Of a stretch of DNA of 64,000 bases, positions 1 through 10,655 are shown piece after piece; within the stretch, counting starts at the first letter, position 1, and each line of letters opens with the position of its first letter. The notes under the pieces were generated by a model. It worked only from the letters and a program-made list of their open reading frames with translations. It was not told where the DNA came from and made no database searches. The stretch covers positions 1,069,501 to 1,133,500 of the forward strand of contig CANJKZ010000768.1 in NCBI GenBank assembly GCA_947471745.1, in the 5' to 3' direction. The position numbers and the translations under genes were made by a program. The stretch comes from Closterium sp. Naga37s-1 (taxonomy: Eukaryota; Streptophyta; Zygnematophyceae; Desmidiales; Closteriaceae).

Positions 1-1566
1 CAACTACCCATTGTGCCGTAGCGGAAGGGAGGGCATGGGGAGCGGAGGTGGCAGTGCCTTGCTTGGTAGTGCACCGCAACCTAGGGGCGGCTATCCGTGC
101 TGGGGTAGAGGGGTGGAGGGAGAGGGAGGCGTGGGGGAAGGGAGAGAGTTTGGGGACGGGAGGGGATCGTACGTATGGCGGGGCTGTAGCGAGTGAGAGG
201 AGTCGGAGTAGGGGTGTGAGAGGAATGGGGTCTGAGGGAGTGTTGGAAATTAGAGGAGGGGGGTATGAGAGGAGTGAGGGGTATGGGAGGAGTGGGGGGT
301 TATGAGTGGAGTGGGGGGTATGATAAGAATACAGAGTATGGGAGCACATCACCTTCACCTCCAGGCAGCCTCACCATTACCTGTGAGCAGCCTCACCATC
401 ACCTGTGAGCCTCGGTATTATGATGCTCACGATGGGTGCTGCTGGAATGGCAGTGAGTAAAAAGGGGTGAAGGAGGGGAGAGGGAGGGTTGTATGAAGCA
501 CGAATGCGAAGAGGGTATTAGGGAATGGAAGGAGGGTTCGAGACAGTGCCAAGAAAAAGTGCCAGAATATATTAAAAAAAAATACCTCCGCATTCACCCG
601 AGTGCTCATTAGATGAAAGGATTCATGGCACAGTCGTTTGACGCACCATTATTCAAGTATGATAGATGGTGTTTATGTATGGTTGGTGCACGCATGCATG
701 CATGTGCGTAACCATGCATAAACGTGTACCACGATCATGGGGATTGAGGAATTGTGATGGTCTTGCATGGATGATGATGTGCTGTCCTGCATGGTCGTGT
801 GTGGATGGCGTTGGCCCTTGAGCATGAACACGTGACAGGGCCTGAATGTGGCAAACCAGGATTGGAGCTGAGTGAGGTGGCTTCGGGTGAAAGACACAGC
901 ATGCTGGCAGTGCTGCACAATGAGGAGAAAGGCAGGTGACGAAAACCAGGGGGGGATATGGGAAGGTTGTTCAGAGAGAGAAAATCGGTACAAAAACAGG
1001 GAGTGGCAGGAGGGTGAAGGGGAAAGGGAAACATATCAATTGCCAGCACATCAGATGGCAATACATAACCTGATCTACCGTTATCTGCAATTAAACCTTC
1101 TTGAATATCAATAAGATATGGCCACTGCACAAAGCCAAAAAGCTCCCCACATCCCAACTTCCTTTCTTCCCCCCCAACTCTTCCCCCCCCCACTCTTCCC
1201 CCCCTCCCTTCTTCCTCCCGTTTCTCCTCACCCTCTCCCCACGCAACATCTTCCCCCTTCCCCCCTGCGCCTTCCACTTGTGTCCCCTTCCTCTCTACTT
1301 TCGCACTTCCCTGCACCCATAGCCTCTTATCATCTCTCACAGCATCATCTATCCTCATATCCTCGCTACCTACCAAGGAAGGAAAGCAGTTCAATGACTC
1401 AGCAACTGTACAAAATTTTAAAATTCAAATGAAAAAGGTTCTAAACCACTTCAGAAGTATGCTAGACTGTCTGTAGTGGAGCCTCAGTATGCATGCTGGC
1501 ATGCACTTACACAAACTACGAACCTAAGCTTATGAGAGGTGAAAAAACCTTCAGCGTTGGAGCATG
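1..1566. other. Intergenic, no gene recognised
   Basis: No convincing coding region. The left part is G/A-rich and degenerate (see the repeat at 186-330). Around 680-710 there is a short CATG-type simple repeat, and 1160-1330 is a C/T-rich tract. The short open frames have simple-sequence composition and no recognisable motif. Confidence 0.6.
186..330. repeat. Degenerate G-rich minisatellite
   Basis: Imperfect repeats of a GGGGGGTATGAGAGGAGTG-like unit. The unit is the reverse complement of the variant units at the right end of the large array near 18.8 kb, so it looks like a short dispersed member of the same satellite family. Confidence 0.5.
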
Positions 1567-3927
1567 TCACCCCCTAGTGGACAAGAAATCAAGCATTCTA
1601 AGATCCGATATGTCGTCAGGCAGAGCCTCCAGCTGCTCGCATTGATCCAGATCAAGCTTCTTGAGCCTGCTGAGGTTAGCAAAGCCAGCAGGAAGCAGGC
1701 GGATGCTGGTATTGCTCACGTTCAGCTCATGCAGGCAAGAGAGGTGCGTGAGGGAAGCAGGGAGTTGCGTGAGGGATGAGCAGTGGGATAAGTCCAGCTT
1801 GCGCAACCTTGACAATGCCCCAAGGCCGTCCGGGAGAGATGATAACATCGGAGCGAGGATTTGAATGGATGTCAGGTGGTGGAGAGTGGTGATGGCTGCA
1901 GGTAGCTCTGTGAATCTCTCAGACCAGGTTCTGATGTTCAGCTGCCGTAGCTCCAGCAACGCCGAGTCGTTATTTCCCACCAAATTGTTCACACTGCGGA
2001 CGCCCTTGAGTGTCAAGGTGCGGAGGAGGGGAAGCCTTGCCAGCAGGGACAGAGCATCCTCTGCATCTTCTTCCAGCTCCAGCTCCAGGTGCTTCACACC
2101 GCAGAGATGGGCACTGATGGCCTCAACACAGGTTGCATCAACAATGCCCAAGCACAGCTCCCTCAGCCCTGTGAGTGTTGAAATGTCTGGCAAAGATGCC
2201 GCGTGCTCATTGGTAACGAAGGACAAGGCCTGGAGACTGAGCGGCAGAGCCTGAGGGGCTTCATTCAGCCAGTAACAGCCCCTCACCCCTAACTGCGTCA
2301 GCTTAATAAGGCTGTCAAGCCTCCTGGGAATCGAGGAGAGATTGTTACACTCTTCAATCCTCAACACTTCAAGGCTGATGAGAGCTGTCACAACTCCCGA
2401 AAGCTCCTTGAGGAAATGACAGTCCTGAATGTAGAGCTCCTGCAGGTGTGTCATCTCCGCCATGCCCTCTGGCAGCTCTGCTATCCCGCATTGATCCAAC
2501 TCCAACCGGGTCAGCGAAGTCAGCTGCGTGAATGAGGACGGCAGCTGCTCTTGCCTGCTGTACCGAAAATAAAGGGTTCGCAGATTGGTCAAGCCACCCA
2601 AGTCTTCTGGAAAGAGGGTGGACGACCATGCCACACTCAGAGTCTGGAGTGCTGTGAGGCGGCCAAACCCTGCAGGTAGCCCCTCCACCTCTCCACACCC
2701 AACCAGAAGCAACGACTCCAGAGATGCGAGTCGGGTGAAGGATGCAGGAAGACGGAGAAGCGGCAGCTCGTGTAGCACCAGTGCCTTCAAGGCTGGAAGA
2801 TTCCCGAAGTTGTCGGGCATAGTGGACACACGACATGAGGAAATGGTCAAGCTCTCCAGGCAGGTGAGCGAGGTGAACTCGTCTGTCAGATCGCTGAATA
2901 TTCTGCACCCGCTGATGCTGAGCTCCTGGAGGCGTGGCAGCACCTGTCCTATACTGCTTGGAAGTCGCTGGATCAAGGAATTGCTAAGCTGCAGGTGCTT
3001 CAGAAACCTGTATGGCGATCCAAGAGGGAAGAAGACGCTAAACTGTAGATCAAGCAGCCTAAAGTTGAGCGACTTGAGAAAAGGCAGTTGTGCGAGTGAG
3101 AAGGCAGGCGGATCTGGTGAAACCGGCGGAAGCACAAGAGGCAAGGAGAGGCGGATGAGGTTCGTGAGTTGAAGGAGGTTGGAAAGTTGCTCGAAGTGAA
3201 GGGGGAAGTTTTCAAATGAGAGTGCAGTGAGAGACGAAAGGCAGCTGAGGTTTGGAGATTCCAAGATGAAATCAGTGTTGAGGAGAAGGATGCTGAGATG
3301 CTGAAGCTGAAACAATGAAGCTGGTGGCTTCAGATTTTCCTCAAGACAGTACAGTGACAGCTGCTCCAGTTGAGGGCAGTGGCGGATGAAATTATCCAAG
3401 CCAGATTCGGAGATCACGCGCTAATTCCTTCTGTCCTGTCGCTCGTCCGCATTCATCATCAGCTTCCCCACGTGAAGCGCTCTCAACCCAGGGCACGAAG
3501 AGGCGAGGTCAGCAAGAAACGTGTCGTCCAACGTTTCAACACTGCCATCCGCCAGATGGAGATGGGTCAGATGGGGAAAGCACGCGACGGCGTTGAGCAC
3601 ATCGCGGCGAGACACGACGCGGTCCTCCTTGACCAGCAGCGCTGTGACATGCCTCTGAACGAGACGCCGCCAGCGACGGCAGACGGACGCAATGAACAGG
3701 TTCCGAGCGGCATCCGCGGAGGCAGGAGGGGTCGGCATGGGAGTATCCCTTCGCTTGCGCCAGGGCTGCTCTGGAGTAGAGTGCGCGACAAGGTACGTGG
3801 GCCTGTGACCCACTGAGTGCCACAGATCATCGCTCTCAGATTTGCAGGTCGACGGTTTGGAAGGCCATAAGATCCTGAGGAGGTTGTCGTCGAGGAGATC
3901 GTTGATGTGGGTTCCACTAGACGCCAT
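1567..3927 (-). pseudogene. F-box/LRR protein, copy A, one in-frame stop
   Basis: The start is the ATG at 3927, where the N-terminus lines up with the paralogues at 10.66, 25.99 and 50.28 kb. The first part has an F-box-like pattern: LLDDNLLRILW, a variable insert, then a conserved block with SVCRRWRRL. About twenty leucine-rich repeats of the LPxxLxxLxxLxxLxLxxC type follow up to the stop at 1567. F-box proteins normally recruit substrates to SCF ubiquitin ligases through their repeats; that role is inferred. Reading is interrupted once, by TAG at 3421-3423 (codon 169), exactly between the N-terminal block and the LRR block, and the same frame then continues for over 600 codons. The stop makes it a probable pseudogene, though a short intron or an assembly error remains possible. 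Family membership is firm by comparison with the intact copy at 50.3 kb. Confidence 0.8.
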
Positions 3928-4817
3928 GATGACAGCCGTACGCACCGACTGGCAGCTTAAGTAAAGCTCAACACAACCTCGACAGAGTTATGAGGCTAAG
4001 TTCACTTGAGGAAAAAAAAACCACAGCTTCGACGGGTAAAGAATACTACTGCCGAAGGACAGTCAAGATCTGTTTCTTGTGTTCTTCATGCCTAAGCTAA
4101 GACAACCCCAGCAGCGACCGTTTCTGCAAATGCCTGTCCACTCACCTGGAATGACGCTGGGTCGCTCGGAATGCGTGTGCCGCAGCTAACAAAATTGCTA
4201 TCACAGCTAGACACGTGCTTTCAGCAGCAGCTATTTCGAGTCTACACGTGGCTTGACTAAGTCGCGAGCTCGCAGTCAGTTCCACATGCAGCTCGCGACA
4301 CTCGTGGCGCTCACAAGGCCAGACCTCACTTCAGCGATCTGAAACGTTATGGCGAGAGCAATTTCTTCCAACCCATCCGACGAGATGTCTCCTCAGTTGT
4401 GGTTTCCCTTGCCCAAACAATGGGCTGAGAGGCTCCAGCTTTCCGAGGACATGCTCTCTAGGGTTTTCGCAGGTTTCGTGCGCTCATTCCCTTCGCAAGA
4501 GGGGACTTCGAAACCCAAGGGTCAAGGCTAGTTTCGCAACGCAAAACCTGCGTGAATTTCATCCTCAAAACAGTCTCCGATATAACGTAGAAACTATAAG
4601 CCTTTTAGACATCAGAAGAGTCACCTTAGCAAGTTGAGTGATTGTCGCCTCCATCATTCACAGGTTCACCTGACATAGAATGGTAGAAGCACCTTGCTAC
4701 ATGATGCACAAACTCTTCTGCATTGTGTGAAATCAATCGACTCCAGAACATTTTAAACATTTGACTTTAAAAAGAAGAGTACGTCTGCTAGGGGTAGGGG
4801 CCCTTTCATGACATGAT
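3928..4817. other. Intergenic, no gene recognised
   Basis: This is the upstream side of F-box/LRR copy A. A 60-codon open frame at 4349-4531 has no recognisable motif. No clear TATA box or RNA gene was found. Confidence 0.5.
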
Positions 4818-4987
4818 AATTTTTGAAAGTGTAATGAAATGTAACACTTTCTAAAATTTTGTATTGTGAAAAGGGGTACGTGGCCAACACAGCAAAGGTA
4901 GCGTCGAAGCGCTACTCACCCTCTTTTGCCTACAAAAGAGGGACGTGGGGACATTCGTCCCCACCCACGTTTTCATTTTCAAAATTG
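4818..4987 (+). promoter_or_regulatory. Retroelement promoter/terminal repeat, copy 1
   Basis: This segment is similar over about 170 bp to 24957-25136. Shared blocks are TTTTTGAAAGTG, a CACTTTC-AAAATT block, ATTGTGAA, a TCGA-rich stretch before CGCTAC, CCTCTTTT, an AAAAGAGGG core, and CCCACGTTTTCATTT. The second copy has a good TATA box (TATAAAAGAGGG); here the same place reads CTACAAAAGAGGG, a weakened form. A retroelement promoter is inferred from its position just before the element's first ATG at 5095. Confidence 0.5.
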
Positions 4988-5094
4988 TAGTTCTACTTTC
5001 GTTCTCGTCCACACTGGCGAAGACTCAGTCGCTTCCGCGCTTCACTGCCCCGTCAACGCTCCTTAACGACATCCTTAAGCGCAACCTCGCAACG

Positions 5095-5388
5095 ATGGCC
5101 CCGGTCAACCCGGCACTTAACCGCGACAACTCGAATATTTCTAGCCCCGGTAACGCGGCGGAAACCTCGACCCCGGCCGGGACAACGGATCGTCGCGGCG
5201 GAAAACGTCCCGCCGAAGAAATTTCAAGCGAGGGACCCTCGGCGGTCGACCTCCTACTCGGAGGCACCCTTCGGACCCCCCCTGAGGAACGCGCGACTGT
5301 TGTACAGTCGCGCGTGGCTGCTGCTGAAGAGCGCGTGCCTGGCAGGAGAGACACACTAGGGTCGGACGAAGGGGGCGGGAGGATGTAG
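5095..5388 (+). CDS. Short ORF at the 5' end of the DIRS-like element (gag-like?)
   Basis: The first ATG after the promoter-like block opens a 97-codon frame rich in Pro, Ser, Arg and Gly, beginning MAPVNPALNRDN. There is no recognisable domain. Its position suggests the start of a gag-like first ORF whose remainder is lost, because the (GA)n and A tracts follow before RT. The same frame is open upstream to about 4945 but without an ATG. Function is unknown and confidence that it is expressed is low. Confidence 0.35.
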   Translation: MAPVNPALNRDNSNISSPGNAAETSTPAGTTDRRGGKRPAEEISSEGPSAVDLLLGGTLRTPPEERATVVQSRVAAAEERVPGRRDTLGSDEGGGRM

Positions 5389-5484
5389 GGGACAAGGTTA
5401 GTTAGGAAAACCGTGTGTTATGTTAGTATATGCTTGTGTTTGCATCTTCCCATGTATCACCCATCAATCAATACGAGGACCATT

Positions 5485-5485
<1 letters not shown>

Positions 5486-5553
<68 letters not shown>
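5486..5553. repeat. (GA)n microsatellite
   Basis: An uninterrupted AG dinucleotide run of about 34 units lies between the short ORF and the RT region of the DIRS-like element. Confidence 0.95.
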
Positions 5554-5556
<3 letters not shown>

Positions 5557-5630
5557 CACGCAGACATCGTGATGAACAAGGTCATGGGACCAAGTGACGC
5601 ACATGCGCCGATCTCGTTGTAAGGCAATCC

Positions 5631-5722
5631 AAAAAAAAAAAAAAAAAAAAAAACAAAGCCCCTTTGCAAGGGTGTCAAAGCTGATGAGTGCTCAAGGGAA
5701 GTGTTAAAAAAAAAAAAAAAAA
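5631..5722. repeat. Two A tracts
   Basis: Poly-A runs at 5631-5653 and 5706-5722 flank a 50-bp spacer. They could be relics of retroposition or simple slippage; no target-site duplication was found. Confidence 0.7.
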
Positions 5723-5851
5723 CGAGGGTGCGGGGAGGCGCGAAGGCGGTAGAAGATGAGCGACATAGTTACCCCGCAAAGCGTCTCGCAATATCTCGCG
5801 GCTAATCGACCTTGATCCTCGTTCCCCCCCCACAACCTCGGTTGCCCACCA

Positions 5852-7306
5852 ATTGCAGAAGTGGAAGGCGAGTGGCAGAGTGCTCACTGGAACCCATACG
5901 AGCACGCAATAACGGACAACATGGTGTCCATAATGCGAATGCGATTGCGCAACAGCCTCCACTGGTGGCTATCATGGTGCAACAGCAGTGTTATCCTTTC
6001 CATCATTGCCAAAGGATACTGGCTACCATGGAAGGGCGCGGAGCCTCTCCCCTTCGAAGCTCCTAATCACGCAAGGGTTCAAGCACACATGGCATTCACC
6101 CAAGACGCTGTCAGCGACCTCATCGCGTCAGGCGCCGCGATGTATGTCTCGTCGAAAGCCGCACTTACGTGCATCAGCCCGCTCAATGTTGTGGAGCAAC
6201 GAGACAAATGTCGGCTTATCCTTGACCTGCGGAAGGTCAACGCTCACCTCCAAGTTCCCAAGTTCAAGTACGAGGGCTTGAGTCGGGTCGCGGAGATCAT
6301 TCGCCCAAACGACTGGATGTTCACAATCGATCTCAAGTCAGGCTACCACCACGTCGACATCCACCCGTCGTGCTGGAAGTTTTTGGGCTTTCAATTGGGT
6401 GGAAAGTTTTATTGCTTCACATCCTTACCTTTCGGCCTGGCAACAGCCCCGTTCGTCTTCACCCAGCTCATTAAGCAACTAGCCAAGAGATGGCGCGCGC
6501 GCGGAGTGCGCGTAATACCATACGTGGACGATCTACTATTCCTCTGCGACTCTGAGGCGCAAGCCCGTTCGACGTGCATCGAAGTTCTCCACGACCTGAA
6601 GGCGGCAGGCTTCGTGATAAATTCTAAGAAATCACACCTGCATCCCGCACACCATTTGCGCTTTTTGGGGATGGAGCTTGACACGGAACGAGGGATGTTC
6701 CTCGTCGGAAAAGATCGGCGCGAACAACTACTGCATGAGCTCCACCTACTTATACAAAAAGGGCAATCGGGTCGCCACGTGCCGATTCGCAAGTTAGCCC
6801 GGATCATTGGATTTCTCAGCTCCATGTCGCTCGCGCTGGGCACGACGGCGCGTGCCTTCAGCCATGAGCTGCTGCACTTGATCGACTCCGCGTGGTCATG
6901 GAACTCAAAGGTTCTATTGTCACCAGAAGCGACAGAGGAGCTGCTTTTCTGGACAATGCACTTCGATCGTTTCAATGGCGCCCCATTCCACCAGAGTCAG
7001 CGTTTTGATGCCGTGATACACGTCGATGCAAGCGCACACAGCTGGGGTGCCACCTTGACCAAGTTCCCAAGTACATCATGCGAAGCAAGCGAGTGCATGC
7101 CACGAGGGCTCCTCACCACATCCAGTACGCGGCGAGAGCTCGAGGGAGTGCTCTGGGCACTGCGGACGTTCGCAACTCGGATCGTGGGTGCTCACGTCCT
7201 CGTCCGGGTGGACAACCAGGCAGTCATGTTTATCTTGCGCAAGGGGGGATCCCGTCAGGCGGATCTTACATTGACATGCCAAGCGATCATCCAGTTCTGC
7301 CTCGGC
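5852..7306 (+). pseudogene. DIRS-like reverse transcriptase-RNase H, 3'-truncated
   Basis: An open frame runs to 7381, but recognisable homology ends near 7306. The order of motifs is: an N-terminal Trp-rich block (HWWLSW and GYWLPW), SPLNVVEQ with a DKCRLILDLRKVNAHL block, FTIDLKSGYHHVDIH (first catalytic Asp), LPFGLATAPFVFTQL, VIPYVDDLLF (YVDD active site), FLGMELD, then GFLSSMSLALGTTARAF. RNase H follows with HVDASAHSWGA, a Glu in STRRELEGVLWAL, and RVDNQAVMFIL. These are hallmarks of DIRS/Ngaro-type RT-RH; copia or gypsy integrase motifs are absent. There is no ATG at the left edge; upstream codons from about 5831 are plausible in frame, so the N-terminus is missing or spliced. The C-terminus dissolves into Gly/Lys-rich low-complexity codons after IIQFCL. 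RT identity is firm; the DIRS assignment is less so. Confidence 0.75.
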
Positions 7307-7620
7307 AACACAAGGGGAAAGGAGGGGAAACGAAAGAAGGAAAAGGGACAAGGTGGATTGCGAACACGAAGGAGAAGCTAATTGGACCGGGGTAACACGA
7401 GGGCAAGAGAGGAGGGGGTGGCGGAAGTGAATAAGGAAAGGAGGCGAGGATAATGGAAGTGCGGGGTGGAGGAACAGGGAACGATGTGGAGAGGGGGGAA
7501 AAGAGAGATGCTGATGGAAATGAGAAGAGAAGACTTTGGCTTTGGTTTAAAGTCAGTGAACGAGCAAATGTCACTACAAATCGGTGACACTCAGCAATCC
7601 CATGATTTGGCGGTGAAGGT
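7307..7620. other. G/A-rich spacer
   Basis: Purine-rich low-complexity DNA after the truncated RT. The open frame crossing it is only composition. No feature was seen. Confidence 0.5.
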
Positions 7621-7624
7621 GACA

Positions 7625-7857
7625 ACTCGTAAGATCAAGCTCTTACAGCTTCAGCAGCTTGGAGATGTCTGGCAGAGCGGTGTCGTGCTGCTGCCATGGC
7701 ACCTTCTGCTGTTTCCAGAGACTCGAGCCTCAAGCAATCCAGGCAAGCGACAAGGCATATCTGTGGTCTGCTCGCAGCCAATGGAGTTCCAAGCGCTTCA
7801 GCCCGGCAAGGCTGTCCAACTGAAGGGGGGGAACCGCCTCCGTTGCCTCGGATACTA
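7625..7857 (-). pseudogene. LRR gene remnant (fifth family member)
   Basis: Read on the minus strand, this encodes [12 protein letters not shown], matching LDALVGLIRLEL and LDGLTRLKRLEL in the paralogues. Further down, after a frame change, it reads LPDISKLLKL then TAG then ELDL, matching LPDISTLTGLRELCL in copy A. Order and spacing agree with the same segment of the family, so this is a frameshifted, stop-containing fragment of about 75 codons. It has the same orientation as copy A and lies about 4 kb from it. Similarity is short, hence moderate confidence. Confidence 0.5.
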
Positions 7858-8046
7858 GGTCATGCGATTGGGCACGGGGTGGGGGAGGCGATGGGATGAA
7901 AGGCATGGGAAATGGGAATGGGAGGTAGGTAGAGTGATGCATGCACATGCGTGCATTAACAGATGTGAGGAGCAGGTATGAACGTGCACCACACCACTTC
8001 CAAACCCAGGACCAACTGTGGCTGCAGCAGATCCCTCCAGACCATC

Positions 8047-8206
8047 CATTCCCCATCCATCCATCCATCCATCCATCCATCCATCCATCCATCCATCCAT
8101 CCATCCATCCATCCATCCATCCATCCATCCATCCATCCATCCATCCATCCATCCATCCATCCATCCATCCATCCATCCATCCATCCATCCATCCATCCAT
8201 CCATCA
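8047..8206. repeat. (CCAT)n microsatellite
   Basis: An almost perfect tetranucleotide array of about 39 units. Because 4 is not a multiple of 3, each frame reads a four-residue cycle, giving spurious open frames on both strands. Confidence 0.95.
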
Positions 8207-10655
8207 AATCACATGCTTCCATACTCCATGTGGGAACTCCGGATGCGTATTCCAAACTCCTGGCACGCTTTGAAGAAAACACACCTCGCATTCTCCTATA
8301 GGCTTGCTGCGGCGGATCCTGCGTAGTATTCACAGATTTACCTCTTCATTCATGTGTCAAATGGGCTGCAAGTTTAGTTTGCTTGGTGAGAATGAGCACA
8401 GCAAACCCTCATGTTTTGTTGGCAGGGCATAATTGCAGTTACCTTAGCGTACGTGATGAGAGTAAATTCTAAACGATAAAGCCGCAAGCAGAGGAAGTCA
8501 GACCGCTGTGTCTACAATTGCACTCACCCCAATCCTGGATTGGCCTTGCTGTTCACAGACAAGAGGCAGTGCAGAGGTGGGGGAGCAGAGAAAGGCAGCC
8601 TACCATTCCAAAGCACAATCGGACTGACCCCGATCCTGGATTCCTCTGCGTACTCACAGGAGGCACCTCACAGTGGCTGGGCTGCCGGCCTCCTCCACCT
8701 GGGGCAGTGCAGAGGTGGGGGGGGGGGGGGGGGGGGGGGGGAAGAGTAGCGGTGATGGTGGATGAATGCGGAATATGCACGGATGAGAGAGAAGAGGCGG
8801 AGGGTTCAGTCAGTAGTGACAAGTGAGGGCAGCGAACCATTCGGCACATGAAGAGTTTCCGTGAACAGAAGTCAGGATGAGCACGCGAAATTGCGAAATG
8901 GGGCGAAATCGCGCTCACAGCATCCTCCCTTCCCTGCAAGTCTATCCGAAGCGAAGCGACAAGATGAGTAGGCATGCCAAGATGCTCGTGAGCAAGCAGA
9001 TTAATGGAAAATCCCCCTTCCTGTGTACTACCATGTGGAGCCGTGGGGAGGTGGGAGCAGAGAAGCGAGGATTGAGGACGAGATACGAAAAGCACAAGTA
9101 TATGAGCGTGATGGGGGGCGGACGGGGGAATAGGCAGGGAAGGTGGAGCCTTCAGAGAAGACGACGGCGTGCATGTGGTGTGAGTCACAGGGGACGGCGT
9201 GATGTGACACCCGTGTGAGTGCCATCACATGATATGCCACATGGCAGAAGAGATAGTGTATCTTCCCAACCTCGCCTCTGCTCCTCGCTACCCTCGCACT
9301 CACCGTCCTTACAAGTTACAGCAACGCATCGTTGCTCCACAGAGTCTCCAAGGGAAATAGACAGTGCCTCCGACCGATCGCCAGCATGATGTCAGCATTT
9401 GGCCAACCCCCACTCTCTCAACTCCCCTCCCTCCTCCCCCACTCTCTAAACCGGGATGTCGATGCCGCCGATTTGCCCAAGCAGGCGACAGGACCATCAG
9501 ATAATTCTTGAGACTGATGATGCCCATGTGAACGATGCATACGGGGTTCCCATCAGTGGGACTGCGGATTCCCAATTCGGCGGGGGACCCGAAGCACGGT
9601 CAGGAGCACTCCGTCGAGAACGAAAGGCCGAAGAGGGGACGTATAGGCTGGCGTGTTAAAAACATATGATATTCTAAACTGGCTCGATGATGCTGCTGCC
9701 CGTACGCCTTTCGCGCTGTCGCGCCGCAGAAAGCGCCGTAAGGTGGGCATATTTTCAAGCTGCTCGAGGTGATAGCTCGGGCTTCTGTGCTAGTGGCGGA
9801 GTGTATGCGAGCTGCGATACTACCAAAGCCGACCATGATTCACGAACGAAATCGTATTTTATAAAAATCGAGAATGTAGAAAAGAAACGAATCGCAAGAG
9901 TAATCACGCTCGTATGGTCCACGCCAAAAAGAACTCTCCTCGCATGCGACTCTTTCTGAGACAATTCTACTAAAGTTGTCGCAGCGACGAGTTCCTTGCT
10001 GAGGTGCAGCTTGAAAATAGAGTGCTCGGCAACTAGGGAATCAAGTCGGAAGCAATTCACATGTGGCTTACAAGGCGTGGTTCGACGGTTTGTAAGTTGT
10101 TCGTTGCTTTGTTACACGCCCTAAGTGCGCTTGAAGTCGAACCACGCCTTGACCGTGAGGTGTTTATCGCCGAGGGTTACAAGCAGAGCCAAGATACAAA
10201 TACGCTCCAGAGGACAAGCATTGGCGAAAAGGATGGAAGCGAACTTGACGTCGTCGGTTCGAGGAAGCGAAATTAAATATTCCCGCCTTGAGTTTTTCCA
10301 AATTATCGGATGCAATTTGGTCGACCCGGGATCGTTGCGGATTTCCGTCAGGTCTAACAAAACACACGCTCATTCCTTCCATCCCACACAATTTCTGACA
10401 GCAACCCAAACCTAAATCGATAGAACCAGTACAGTCCATGGCAGTCTACGGTACGCTACGTCGTGGCAGAACAGTCCCTAGGCACCGGAGTCCCACAGCA
10501 CGCGCAGCCGATGTCTTGTTTTCAGCACCCCACTCATTTCCGATTAATTCTCTCTAGGTACTACTATTAACTTCTTGCGATCCCTTTAGGCCAGGGTCTC
10601 GAAGTGCATGATACACCTAGCACGTCTAGCGTCCCTAGTATCTCGACTTCCCTAC
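8207..10655. other. Intergenic, no gene recognised
   Basis: No supported coding region in about 2.4 kb. It contains a G run at 8717-8741, partial direct repeats (ATCCTGGATT near 8532 and 8633; GGCAGTGCAGAGGTGGGGG near 8566 and 8703) and a perfect hairpin at 10071-10151. Short open frames have no recognisable motif. The stretch just before 10656 should hold the promoter and 5' UTR of F-box/LRR copy B; no clear TATA box was found. Confidence 0.5.
10071..10151. repeat. Inverted repeat (16-bp perfect stem)
   Basis: CAAGGCGTGGTTCGAC at 10071-10086 is perfectly complementary to 10136-10151, with a 49-nt loop. No flanking target duplication was recognised. It could be a cruciform or hairpin-RNA site, or the remnant of a small foldback element. 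Confidence 0.7.

Larger units (their letters stand above)
4818..7306 (+). mobile_element. DIRS-like retroelement, truncated
   Basis: From left to right: a promoter/terminal-repeat-like segment (4818-4987), a short open frame (5095-5388), simple repeats, then a reverse transcriptase-RNase H region (about 5852-7306). The RT style, described in its own entry, resembles DIRS/Ngaro-type tyrosine-recombinase elements more than copia or gypsy. No tyrosine recombinase, integrase or protease was found. The coding similarity stops inside RNase H and gives way to G/A-rich sequence, so the 3' part is lost. The right boundary is approximate. Confidence 0.6.

Noticed and set aside
7730..8333. MDGW and HPSI repeat proteins
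   Set aside because: Translations of the (CCAT)n microsatellite.
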